Assembly (NCBI GenBank): GCA_003500765.1
Contig: DNQL01000174.1
Coordinates: 1 to 14,553 of the forward strand
DNA: 14,553 nucleotides
DNA from: Elusimicrobiota bacterium
GTDB taxonomy: Bacteria; Elusimicrobiota; Elusimicrobia; Elusimicrobiales; UBA9959
Reading direction: 5' to 3'
Part shown: positions 1 through 9,115 of the stretch, piece after piece
How the letters are laid out: each line of letters opens with the position of its first letter
Position numbering within the stretch: the first letter of the stretch is position 1
Translations under genes and position numbers: made by a program
The notes under the pieces: model-generated
What the model was told of the DNA's origin: nothing
What the model saw: the letters and a program-made list of their open reading frames with translations, nothing else
Databases searched by the model: none

Positions 1-235
1 CGGCCTTGCTGCGCAGGTCGGAGACGTCGCGGCCGCTCACCAGCGCCACTGTGACGCCCGTCAGGCGGGAGAGCCGCTCGAGGGCGCGCTTGGCCGGCGG
101 GTAGAAGCGGGCCTTCTCCGGCGTCGGCGCTATCTCGGACAGGGTGCCGTCGAAATCGAGCATCAGGCAGAGGCGGCCCGGCCCGAGGGCCGCCCCGGTC
201 CGGCTGAAAAGTTCGCGGGTTACCCGGTCCGTCAT
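1..235 (-). CDS. otsB: Trehalose-6-phosphate phosphatase, N-terminal part (cut by window edge)
   Basis: This is the second enzyme of trehalose synthesis; it dephosphorylates trehalose-6-phosphate in the cytoplasm. Only the first 78 residues lie in the window. They contain the HAD-superfamily nucleophile motif DFDGTL (about residues 28-33) followed by APTPEKA, and further on VALVSGRD (about 65-72), the conserved second block of OtsB-type phosphatases. The start is the ATG at 235-233, which overlaps the TGA stop of the upstream histidine kinase in an ATGA arrangement. That overlap implies translational coupling and supports this start. The gene is third in an otsA - kinase - otsB operon. A related sugar-phosphate HAD phosphatase is possible from this fragment alone, but otsA in the same operon makes OtsB the natural call. 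Confidence 0.9.
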   Translation of the reverse strand, partial: MTDRVTRELFSRTGAALGPGRLCLMLDFDGTLSEIAPTPEKARFYPPAKRALERLSRLTGVTVALVSGRDVSDLRSKA

Positions 236-1635
236 GACTCGTTCTCCTCCCGCCCGGAGGAGGGCAGGGCGACGGCTATCTCGGTGCCCCTGCCGGGTTC
301 GGAGGAGACCTTTATCTCCCCGGAATGGCGCTCCGCGGCCATCTTGCAGAAGGCCAGACCCAGGCCGACGTTGCGGTTGTTGTCGGAGAAAGTGCGGTAT
401 TTCTCGAAGATGGCCTCGCGCAGTTCTTCCGGTATCCCTTTGCCTTCGTCCCTGACGTAAATCTCTATCCGGCCGCCGCCGCCGCGGCGCGCGCCGAGAT
501 GGATCTTCGCTCCTTCGGGGGTGTACTGTACGGCGTTCATGACCAGGTTGCCGACGAGGCGCTTGAGGAGTTTCTCGTCGCCGTATATCCACGCGCCTCC
601 CCCGCTTTCGTCGGAGAAGACCCATTTGCGGCCCGCCCGCTCCGCCGCCGCCGCGAAGTCGCGGTCGCATTCGCGCAGGAAGGCGGGCAGCTCTATGCGG
701 CGCTTGTCCAGGGGGATGTCCGGCGAGTCCAGCCGGGAAATGTTCAGCAGGTCCTCGACCATGTCGTTGAGCCTTTCGATGGATTCCACGGAAAGCTCAG
801 ATATCCTGCCCAGGTCCCTTTTCCCCCCGTCGCCGCCGGCCTGCACCGATTCCAGTATCATCTCGTTGACGGCCTTGAGCACCGTCAGCGGCTGCTTCAG
901 GTCGTGCACCGCCATCGCGAAAAAATCTTTTCGGTTGTCCTCCAGTTCCTTCCTGCGGGCCCTTTCGTCCCTTAGGTCGGAATGCAGCGCGCTGAAGGCG
1001 GTGGAAAGCCGCCCCACTTCGCTCTCCCCGTCCGCAGCGGGCAGAGGAGGAAGCGTCCTGGAATTTATGCCGCCGGCGGCCTTTACCAGCAGCGCCATGT
1101 CCCTGCCGCCCAGGGCCGAGATCCGCCAGAGCAGCGCCGCCAGCAGCGCCAGGAAGGACAAGCCTATGAGGAGCCCCCGGCGCAGGGCCTGGGCGACGCT
1201 CGCGGAGACGCTCTCGGTGGAGACCCCCAGCCGCAGCGTTCCCCAGTCCTCGTCGTCCTTGATGAGCCGACGTGTAAGGTCGTAGACCCCGTCCTCCACG
1301 TCCGACGCGGAGAAATCTATCTCCCGCGCGTCGATGTCTACCCCGATGGCCCCGGCGCGGTGGACGGGCCTCCCCTCCTTGTCCAGGACCTTGATGTATA
1401 CGACCTGCCGCATCTCCCCGAACGGCGACAGAAGCTCCGCGAGACGGCCGGTCCTGCCGCTGCGCAGGGCGTAGACGGCGGCCTCCGAAGCCAGGTCCGC
1501 CAGGTCGGCGCTCCGGCTCTGCACCTTGTCGATCAGCGCGGACCGCTGGGTCTGCACCCTGTCGGCGATCATGACGGCGGTCATGACGGCTGCTATCGTC
1601 ATCGAGATGGAGAAGAGTCGCGTCCGGAGGTTCAT
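232..1635 (-). CDS. Membrane-bound sensor histidine kinase inside the otsA/otsB operon
   Basis: This is a two-component sensor kinase that should autophosphorylate on His and pass phosphate to a response regulator. Counting from the upstream GTG (469 aa), the first membrane helix is at about 7-26. An extracytoplasmic sensor region of about 125 residues follows, then a second helix at about 155-174 and a HAMP-like linker. The dimerisation domain carries FFAMAVHDLKQPL, with His246 as the phospho-acceptor. The ATPase domain shows the N box NLVMNAVQYTP (N365), G1 box RDEGKGIP (D398) and G2 box NVGLGLAFC (about 424-432). I prefer the ATG at 1635 (467 aa): AAGGAG at 1646-1641 ends 5 nt before it, whereas the GTG at 1641 lies inside that SD. 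The otsA stop is only 2 nt upstream, and the end overlaps otsB by 4 nt. No response regulator is adjacent. The sensor region matches no family I can name. Confidence 0.93.
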   Translation of the reverse strand: MNLRTRLFSISMTIAAVMTAVMIADRVQTQRSALIDKVQSRSADLADLASEAAVYALRSGRTGRLAELLSPFGEMRQVVYIKVLDKEGRPVHRAGAIGVDIDAREIDFSASDVEDGVYDLTRRLIKDDEDWGTLRLGVSTESVSASVAQALRRGLLIGLSFLALLAALLWRISALGGRDMALLVKAAGGINSRTLPPLPAADGESEVGRLSTAFSALHSDLRDERARRKELEDNRKDFFAMAVHDLKQPLTVLKAVNEMILESVQAGGDGGKRDLGRISELSVESIERLNDMVEDLLNISRLDSPDIPLDKRRIELPAFLRECDRDFAAAAERAGRKWVFSDESGGGAWIYGDEKLLKRLVGNLVMNAVQYTPEGAKIHLGARRGGGGRIEIYVRDEGKGIPEELREAIFEKYRTFSDNNRNVGLGLAFCKMAAERHSGEIKVSSEPGRGTEIAVALPSSGREENES

Positions 1636-1637
1636 GT

Positions 1638-3116
1638 TCACTCCTTGAAATCGAATTTAAGGAGGTCGGAAATGATCTTTCCCGCCCAGTGGTAGATGTT
1701 GTTGCTCCTGACGGCCTCGCGCAGTTTCTGCATCCTCCTGGAGACCTCTTCCTCCGGCATGACCAGGGCCCTGTGTAGTTCATCCGCGCACTGCTCCCTG
1801 TCGTAGGGATTGACCACGAGGGCGTCGGTCAGTTCGCGGGCGGCGCCGGTGAAATTGCTGAGCATCAGCACTCCGCCGTCGTCGATCCTGGAGGAGACGA
1901 ACTCCTTGGCGACCAGGTTCATCCCGTCGTGCAGCGACGTGACCATGCAGACCGAGGAGAGCCTGTAGAGGGCGATGATCTCCTCGTAGGAGACGTGGCG
2001 GCGGGTCAGCACCACCGGCGTCCAGTTCTCCGTGGAATGCTTCCAGTTGATGCGCTCCACGATGGCGTTTATCTCGTCGTTCACGTCCTTGTATTTCTGC
2101 ACGTGGATGCGGCTGATCTCGCCTATCTGCAGGAAGGTTATTTTTTCCTTCAGTTCGGGATGCTGGTCGAGAAGAAGGTCCAGTGCCAGGAGCCGTTCGG
2201 GTATTCCTTTCGTGTAATCTATGCGGTCTATGCCCAGGATGAGCTTGAGGCCTTCGAGGCGGAACTCCTCTCTCAGGGACCGCATGGTGTCCTCCACGGC
2301 CGGCGAGGCTGCGTCCGCGCTTATGGCGGCGAAGTCCACGCTTATCGGGTAGGGGCGCACCAGCGTCTCGTGCCCGCCTTTGGTTACGGAGAACCGTTCC
2401 CTGTCGATCTTGCTCTCCAGTTCCCGGTCCACGGCTTCGAGGAAGTTGTTGCAGTGCAGGCGGATATGGAAGCCCAGCAGGTCGTTGGCCAGCAGTCCCT
2501 CCAGCAGTTCCTTCTTGTCGGGGCAGATGCGGAATATCTCGTGGCTGGGCCACGGTATGTGCCAGAAATGCGCGGTGATGACCTGCGGGCCGCAGAGCTC
2601 TTTGAGCATGGCGGGCAGAAGGCAGAGGTGATAGTCCTGTATCCAGACGAAGGCCTTGCGGCCGCCGAGCTCGTCGGCGATGGCCCGGGCGAACTTCATG
2701 TTGACCGACTTGTAGTAGTCCCAGTCCTCCTTGCGGAAAGTCGGGCGCTTGAACGTGAGGTGTGAGAGCGGCCAGAGGGTGTCGTTCGAATAGCCGTTGT
2801 AGTAGCCCTCCTCCTCGGCCTTGTTGAGCCATATCCTCTTGAGGGTGTAGGCCGGTTTTTCGGGAGGCACTCCTATCTTGCCCGCGGCGTCGGTTACCCG
2901 GCGGTCGGCGTCGCCGTTGCCGTAAGCTATCCAGAGCCCGCGCGAGGCGCGCATGACGGGATCGAGGGCGGTAACGACGCCGCCGGCGCCGCGCTGGCAG
3001 ATGACCCTTCCCTTCTGGTATTTGTGAACGTAAGGCTGGCGGTTGGATACCAGCACGAAAAGGTAGTCGCCGAGCTTTTCCCGGACGAGGTTCTCGAGGT
3101 CAGCGGAAGTCCACAT
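1638..3116 (-). CDS. otsA: Trehalose-6-phosphate synthase (GT20 family)
   Basis: This enzyme transfers glucose from UDP-glucose to glucose-6-phosphate, giving trehalose-6-phosphate in the cytoplasm. The 492-residue protein has the GT20 landmarks in order: SNRQP (24-28), GAGG (43-46), YYNGYSNDTLWP (105-116), IQDYHLCLLPA (159-169), HIPWPSHEIFR (186-196), the donor-site block RIDYTKGIPER (298-308), and LHDGMNLVAKE (395-405) in the UDP-sugar pocket. The C-terminus has NPYDR and HWAGKIISDLL, as in E. coli OtsA. The start is the ATG at 3116-3114, with GGAGGA at 3126-3121, 4 nt upstream. An ATG-initiated frame extends to 3263, but it would cross the divergent antiporter start and the promoter, and the family begins near residue 20 of this model. 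The gene is first in the operon with the kinase and otsB. Glucosylglycerol-phosphate synthase is a related alternative, but the otsB neighbour favours trehalose. Confidence 0.95.
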   Translation of the reverse strand: MWTSADLENLVREKLGDYLFVLVSNRQPYVHKYQKGRVICQRGAGGVVTALDPVMRASRGLWIAYGNGDADRRVTDAAGKIGVPPEKPAYTLKRIWLNKAEEEGYYNGYSNDTLWPLSHLTFKRPTFRKEDWDYYKSVNMKFARAIADELGGRKAFVWIQDYHLCLLPAMLKELCGPQVITAHFWHIPWPSHEIFRICPDKKELLEGLLANDLLGFHIRLHCNNFLEAVDRELESKIDRERFSVTKGGHETLVRPYPISVDFAAISADAASPAVEDTMRSLREEFRLEGLKLILGIDRIDYTKGIPERLLALDLLLDQHPELKEKITFLQIGEISRIHVQKYKDVNDEINAIVERINWKHSTENWTPVVLTRRHVSYEEIIALYRLSSVCMVTSLHDGMNLVAKEFVSSRIDDGGVLMLSNFTGAARELTDALVVNPYDREQCADELHRALVMPEEEVSRRMQKLREAVRSNNIYHWAGKIISDLLKFDFKE

Positions 3117-3161
3117 ACCGTCCTCCAGTCTTACTGCCGAGCGGGTGTCCTTATCAAGTAA

Positions 3162-3190
3162 ATTATAAATACTTCGCCGGGCCGGCGCAA
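3162..3190 (-). promoter_or_regulatory. Promoter of the otsA-kinase-otsB operon
   Basis: Read on the minus strand, there is a -35 box TTGCGC (3190-3185), a 17-nt spacer and a perfect -10 box TATAAT (3167-3162). Transcription would start near 3155, giving a leader of about 40 nt that contains the otsA SD. The spacing is optimal; the -35 matches 4 of 6 consensus positions. Confidence 0.7.
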
Positions 3191-3208
3191 GGAAAACCCC
3201 AATACTTG

Positions 3209-3214
3209 TATAAT
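3209..3214 (+). promoter_or_regulatory. -10 box for the antiporter operon
   Basis: A perfect TATAAT preceded by TTG lies 26 nt before the antiporter ATG. No good -35 hexamer is present at 16-18 nt upstream; that position overlaps the otsA -35 box on the other strand. The promoter may therefore need an activator, or may be weak. Confidence 0.5.
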
Positions 3215-3240
3215 GATACCCGGAACGCACGGGGAACACG

Positions 3241-4464
3241 ATGTCGGCCGATATAATACTCATAACAGTCAGTTCGATAATACTCGTTTCCTACCTATTC
3301 GATTTTTTCTCGTCGCGGACGCGCGTCCCCCAGCTGGTATTCCTCATCCTTTCCGGCATAGTCATCCGCGTGCTGATGGACAGGGCCGGCTGGCACATCC
3401 CCTATCTTCATGTCATACTCCCCCCGCTAGGCACGCTCGGCCTGATACTGATAGTGCTGGAGGCCGGGCTGGACCTGGAGCTCGGCCGCGAGAAGGTCCG
3501 GGTTATAAAGAACAGCCTCTTCAGCGCCTTCTTCTCGCTGCTGGCCACGCTGGGCCTCATAGCCGCGTTCTATAAACTGATTTTCCCGTCCGCCGAACTG
3601 CGGGCCTGCCTGGTCAACGCGCTGCCGCTGGCCGTGATGAGCAGCGCCATCGCCATCCCGGGGGTCTCCCACCTCCCGGCGGACAAGAGGGAATTCATAG
3701 TTTACGAGAGTTCTTTCTCCGATATTATCGGCATCCTCGTCTTCAATTTCCTGGTCCTAAACGAGGCTTTCGGCCCCGCGGCCTACTTCTCCTTCGGCTT
3801 CGAAATAGTGGTGACGGTCATCCTTTCGCTCGTCTTTTCCCTCGCCCTGGCGGCGCTGGTCGAAAGGATAGACCACAAGATAAAGCACCTGCCCGTCTTT
3901 TCGGTGCTCCTGCTGGTCTACGCTCTGGCCAAGATGATGCATTTCTCTCCGCTGGTCCTGGTGCTGGTGTTCGGCATTTTCGCCAATAATATCGGCAAGT
4001 TCGTCCGGGGAAACATGCGCTTTTATTTCGACGTCGACCGCCTGCGCGACGAGATGGACCAGTTCGGCGGGATAGTGCGGGAGACCACTTTCGTCATAAA
4101 GACGTTCTTCTTCCTGCTGCTCGGCTATTCGACCGACCTGAGGGAGCTTTTCACGGTCGACGCTTTCCGCATAGCCCTGCCGGTGCTCGGTTTTATTTAC
4201 CTCGGGCGCTGGCTGCCGCTCCGCCGCGCCACCGGCGAGGCGGCGCATTCCCTGGCCTACATCGCCCCGCGCGGCCTTATAACCATCCTGCTCTATCTCA
4301 GCATACCGTCCGGCCTGCATATGCCCGGTATCCCCGGGGCGACGCTGGTCCTGCTCATACTCGCCACGGCGCTGATACTGGCCTGGGGCGTCATGAAGCC
4401 CGACACCCCGGCGCAGGCCAGGCTCAAGAGGATAATATCGGGGGATTTCAATGAACAACCTTGA
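3241..4464 (+). CDS. Cation:proton antiporter (CPA superfamily, NhaP-like)
   Basis: This integral membrane protein of 407 residues is predicted to exchange Na+ (or K+) for protons. About 11-12 hydrophobic segments run through it, from residues 5-22 to a last helix at about 366-384. Family signatures are GLILIVLEAGLDL (67-79), SSAIAIPG (134-141), ESSFSDIIGI (156-165), FFFLLLGYSTDL (289-300) and YIAPRGLITILLY (340-352). Asp161 aligns with the essential transport aspartate, and Glu156 with the conserved Glu of the ESxxND motif. The Asn normally before the Asp is Ser160 here, so the protein has SD rather than ND or DD. The start ATG at 3241 has GGGGA about 5 nt upstream and a -10 box at 3209. The gene overlaps the following oligopeptidase gene by 14 nt and is probably cotranscribed with it. 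Ion specificity cannot be read from the sequence. Confidence 0.9.
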   Translation: MSADIILITVSSIILVSYLFDFFSSRTRVPQLVFLILSGIVIRVLMDRAGWHIPYLHVILPPLGTLGLILIVLEAGLDLELGREKVRVIKNSLFSAFFSLLATLGLIAAFYKLIFPSAELRACLVNALPLAVMSSAIAIPGVSHLPADKREFIVYESSFSDIIGILVFNFLVLNEAFGPAAYFSFGFEIVVTVILSLVFSLALAALVERIDHKIKHLPVFSVLLLVYALAKMMHFSPLVLVLVFGIFANNIGKFVRGNMRFYFDVDRLRDEMDQFGGIVRETTFVIKTFFFLLLGYSTDLRELFTVDAFRIALPVLGFIYLGRWLPLRRATGEAAHSLAYIAPRGLITILLYLSIPSGLHMPGIPGATLVLLILATALILAWGVMKPDTPAQARLKRIISGDFNEQP

Positions 4465-6565
4465 CCTGCTGCTGGTGTTCGCGGGCGTGTTCGCGGCGGG
4501 GGCGGCCCACGCCGGAGGGACGCGGCCCGAGCCTCCGAGGGCCGCCAAGGTCCCGCACCGGCTGGAGAAGCACGGGCATGTCAGGACCGACGAATATTTC
4601 TGGCTGCGCGAGCGGGAGAACCCGGAGGTGATAAAGTATCTCCGGGCGGAGAACGCTTACGCGGACGCCGCCCTCGCCCATGTTAAAAAATTCAGCTCGT
4701 CTCTGTTCGGGGAGATAAAGGGCAGGATAAAGAAGGACGACTCCACCCCCCCGTTCAAGGACGGCCCGTATTTTTACTATACCCGTTATAAAAAGGGCGG
4801 CGAATACCCCCTTTACTGCCGCCGCGCCGGTTCCCCGTCGGGAAAAGAGGAAGTCCTCCTCGACGTCAACAAGGAGGCGAAGGGACACGCTTTTTTTCAG
4901 GCGCAGTTCCCGGTGATGAGCCCCGACCATAATATAATGGCCTGGGCCGTGGATACCAAAGGCCGGCGCTTCTACACCGTCTATTTCAAGGACCTGCGTA
5001 CCGGCCGGGTCCTGCCCGACCGCCTGGATAACGTTACGCCCAACCTCGCCTGGGCGGAGGACAACCGGACTCTTTTCTACGCGAAGCAGGATCCGGAGAC
5101 CCTGCGCTGGGAGCGGATATTCAGGCACCAACTCGGCTCCGCCGCCGACGCGGAGGTCTACTACGAGCCGGACGAGACTTTCACCGCTTTCGTCTCTAAA
5201 TCGCGCAGCCGCAAGTACCTCTTCATCGGTTCGCAGGCCACGCTGACCACCGAGTACAGGTATCTCGACGCGGCCGCGCCGGACGGCGGATGGAAGGTCT
5301 TTCTCCCGCGCGAGCGCGGGCTGGAATACGCGCCGGAACACGCCGGCGACAGGTTCTATGTCCTGCACAACAGGGGCGCCAGGAATTTCATGGTCTCCGA
5401 GGCGGCCGACCTGCCGGGCGGCCCCGGGCCGTGGAAGGAATTCCTCCCCCACCGGGCGGACACTCTTATCGAGGACATAGACGCCTTCAGGGACTGGCTT
5501 GTCGTCTCAGAAAGGCGGGACGGCCTGCCCTGGATACGGATAATGAGCCGTACGGGCACCGGTGAAAATTATCTTGAATTCGACGACCCGTCCTACCTGG
5601 CCTCCGTCGGGATCAACAGGGAATACGCTTCCGGGGTGCTGCGCTTCAATTACGAGTCGCTGACCACCCCGGATTCCGTCTACGATTACGACATGGCCTC
5701 GCGCGGGAAGACGCTGCTCAAGCGCCAGGAGGTACTCGGCGGGTTCCGGCCGGAGGATTATGTCTCGGAGCGCGTCTGGGCGCCCGCCCGGGACGGCGCG
5801 CGCGTCCCCGTCTCGCTGGTCTACAGGAAAGACCTCGGGAAGGGCGCCGGCGCCCCCATGCATATCTATTCTTACGGTTCATACGGCTCCAATTCAGACC
5901 CTTACTTCAGTTCGGTCAGGCTTTCACTGCTCGACAGGGGCTTCGTCTGCGCCATCCCGCACGTGCGCGGCGGCTCCGAGCTGGGCCGCGCCTGGTACGA
6001 GGACGGACGGCAGCGGAAGAAAATGAACACTTTCAACGACTTCATCGACGCCACCGAATACCTGGTGAAGGCGGGATACGCCTCCCGCGGCAGCGTACAC
6101 GCGGAAGGCGGCTCCGCCGGCGGCCTGCTGATGGGGGCGGTGCTGAATATGGCCCCGGACGGGCTCTATAAGTCGGTGATAGCCGAGGTCCCTTTCGTCG
6201 ACGTGGTCACCACCATGCTCGACGACAGCATCCCCCTTACCGCCGGGGAGTACGACGAATGGGGCGATCCGCACGTCAGGGAAGATTACGAGTACATGCT
6301 CTCCTATTCCCCCTACGACAATGTTTCCCCGCGGGCCTATCCGAATATTTTCATCACCGCCGGCCTGCACGATTCCCAGGTCCAGTACTGGGAGCCGGCA
6401 AAGTGGGCGGCCCGCCTGCGCGCCATGAAGACCGACCACAATCTGCTTGTGCTCAAGACCGATATGGAGGTAGGGCACGGCGGCAAGTCAGGCCGCTTCG
6501 AGGCGCTGAAGCTGGTCGCGCTGCAGTACGCGTTCATGCTGGACCTGGAAGGGATAAGGGAGTAG
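4451..6565 (+). CDS. ptrB: Oligopeptidase B (S9A prolyl oligopeptidase family), possibly exported
   Basis: This serine peptidase cleaves short peptides after Arg or Lys. The protein has 704 residues: an N-terminal beta-propeller region to about 430, then an alpha/beta-hydrolase catalytic domain. The catalytic triad is visible as Ser555 in EGGSAGG, Asp641 in GLHDSQVQYWEPAKW and His676 in VGHGGKSGR. The blocks PHVRGGSELGRAWYEDG (503-519) and VPFVDVVTTMLDDSIPLT (580-597) are typical of oligopeptidase B rather than prolyl oligopeptidase. Residues 1-21 precede the usual family start and look like a weak signal peptide: a hydrophobic core ending in AHA, but no Lys or Arg in the n-region. The start ATG has GGGGGA at 4440-4445, 5 nt upstream, and lies inside the end of the antiporter gene. 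The stop is 3 nt before the next gene, so an operon is likely. Confidence 0.93.
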   Translation: MNNLDLLLVFAGVFAAGAAHAGGTRPEPPRAAKVPHRLEKHGHVRTDEYFWLRERENPEVIKYLRAENAYADAALAHVKKFSSSLFGEIKGRIKKDDSTPPFKDGPYFYYTRYKKGGEYPLYCRRAGSPSGKEEVLLDVNKEAKGHAFFQAQFPVMSPDHNIMAWAVDTKGRRFYTVYFKDLRTGRVLPDRLDNVTPNLAWAEDNRTLFYAKQDPETLRWERIFRHQLGSAADAEVYYEPDETFTAFVSKSRSRKYLFIGSQATLTTEYRYLDAAAPDGGWKVFLPRERGLEYAPEHAGDRFYVLHNRGARNFMVSEAADLPGGPGPWKEFLPHRADTLIEDIDAFRDWLVVSERRDGLPWIRIMSRTGTGENYLEFDDPSYLASVGINREYASGVLRFNYESLTTPDSVYDYDMASRGKTLLKRQEVLGGFRPEDYVSERVWAPARDGARVPVSLVYRKDLGKGAGAPMHIYSYGSYGSNSDPYFSSVRLSLLDRGFVCAIPHVRGGSELGRAWYEDGRQRKKMNTFNDFIDATEYLVKAGYASRGSVHAEGGSAGGLLMGAVLNMAPDGLYKSVIAEVPFVDVVTTMLDDSIPLTAGEYDEWGDPHVREDYEYMLSYSPYDNVSPRAYPNIFITAGLHDSQVQYWEPAKWAARLRAMKTDHNLLVLKTDMEVGHGGKSGRFEALKLVALQYAFMLDLEGIRE

Positions 6566-6568
6566 GCC

Positions 6569-8122
<1,554 letters not shown>

Positions 8123-8143
8123 GCGGGGCGCCCGCCGCCCGCC

Positions 8144-9049
8144 TCACCTGAGACCGCATTCGTCGGCGGCCCGTTTCTCGGCCTCCGACAGTTCCGCGAG
8201 TCTCGCTTTCTCGTCGTCCGTGAGAGGCAGGGCCGTCCCCGCGCGGTAGTAGTTCTTGAGCGTCTCGTAAAAATCCTTCCTGAGCTCCGGGTCGGCTATC
8301 TCCGCCCCGGGATTGCGGGTCAGCCTGCTCTTGGCGAAACCCGGTTCCCGCATCTTCAGCGCCCAGAACCTGGCCTTTTCCCTCAGCAGCGCGGCCTGCC
8401 TCGCGTGCAGGCGCGCGTAGACGCCGCCGCAGCCGGCCGACTCCCCTGGCTCGGGGCCGGGGGCGTCCCTGAAATTCCCGGGATAGACGGCGATGTCCTT
8501 GAAGTCGAGGTCCAGTCTTTCTATGTCCGGCAGCGGGACCAGGAACTGCATCACCTCCGGCAGCAGGTCCCAGTGGCGGTCGGTCTCTCCCTCGAGCGCG
8601 TGTATGATCTCCCCGCTGCGCGGGTTTACCAGGCGCGCCGTTATCCTGAGTTTTTCCCCGGTGCCGAAGATGGTCCCGGTTATTACCGCCTCCACCGCGG
8701 CCAGTCCCCCCGGAGACCCTTTCTCCTCGGCCGCTCCGGAATGCCCCAGGCGCTGCTCGCGCAGCAGGGATTCCAGCCGGCTGCGCTCGAAGACGCTGGC
8801 CTTGCCGGCGCGGGACAGGTGCTCGGTAAGTTTCTCGGCCGCGTACTCGCTCTCCTCTTCGGAGGCGCGCGCCCGGCGGCTGAAGCCTATCATGGCGACG
8901 GTCTTTATCTTTTTGGCGGAGAGGGAGCGGGAGAATTCCGCGGCCATCCGGCGGTAGACTTCGTCGGCCGCGGGGGCCGCGGACAGGGGAATGGCGGAAA
9001 GGGATATCGCCGCCGAGAGTAAGGCCGAAAATGTCACGCCCGTTCTCAT
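8144..9049 (-). CDS. Secreted FlgO/CsgG-like envelope protein
   Basis: This exported protein of 301 residues is of unknown exact role. An N-terminal signal peptide (about 1-25, hydrophobic core, Ala-rich end near LSAAPAADE) is followed by a region resembling the FlgO/CsgG fold. The recognisable blocks are KKIKTVAMIGFS (46-57), AAEKLTEHLSRAGKASVFERSRLESLLREQRLG (70-102), EAVITGTIFGTGEKLRITARLVNPRSGEIIHA (120-151). The second half (about 165-301) is charged and helical, with two cysteines (207 and 298), and matches nothing I recognise. There is no lipobox cysteine, so it is probably periplasmic rather than a lipoprotein. The start ATG has AAGGAGG 5 nt upstream and a TATAAT at 9075-9070. Proteins of this fold often assist outer-membrane secretion or assembly, but no flagellar or curli genes are seen here, so the role is open. 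Confidence 0.82.
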   Translation of the reverse strand: MRTGVTFSALLSAAISLSAIPLSAAPAADEVYRRMAAEFSRSLSAKKIKTVAMIGFSRRARASEEESEYAAEKLTEHLSRAGKASVFERSRLESLLREQRLGHSGAAEEKGSPGGLAAVEAVITGTIFGTGEKLRITARLVNPRSGEIIHALEGETDRHWDLLPEVMQFLVPLPDIERLDLDFKDIAVYPGNFRDAPGPEPGESAGCGGVYARLHARQAALLREKARFWALKMREPGFAKSRLTRNPGAEIADPELRKDFYETLKNYYRAGTALPLTDDEKARLAELSEAEKRAADECGLR

Positions 9050-9069
9050 ACCCCCTCCTTTCCGGGGAT

Positions 9070-9075
9070 ATTATA
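9070..9075 (-). promoter_or_regulatory. -10 box for the FlgO-like gene
   Basis: A perfect TATAAT on the minus strand lies about 21 nt upstream of the ATG at 9049, in the 66-nt gap after the response regulator stop. The hexamer at 17 nt spacing upstream (CAAATT) is a poor -35. It suggests that the gene can be transcribed independently of the upstream cluster. Confidence 0.5.
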
Positions 9076-9115
9076 CGGGAAAGATGTAAGGGAATTTGCC
9101 GGAAAACTTCAAATC

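Noticed and set aside
3117..3263. Longer otsA start at 3263
   Set aside because: It would run through the otsA promoter and into the divergent antiporter gene. The ATG at 3116 has a strong SD and fits the family length.
4448..5452. A 334-codon minus-strand open frame opposite ptrB
   Set aside because: It is a shadow of the oligopeptidase frame with no recognisable domain or ribosome-binding site context.
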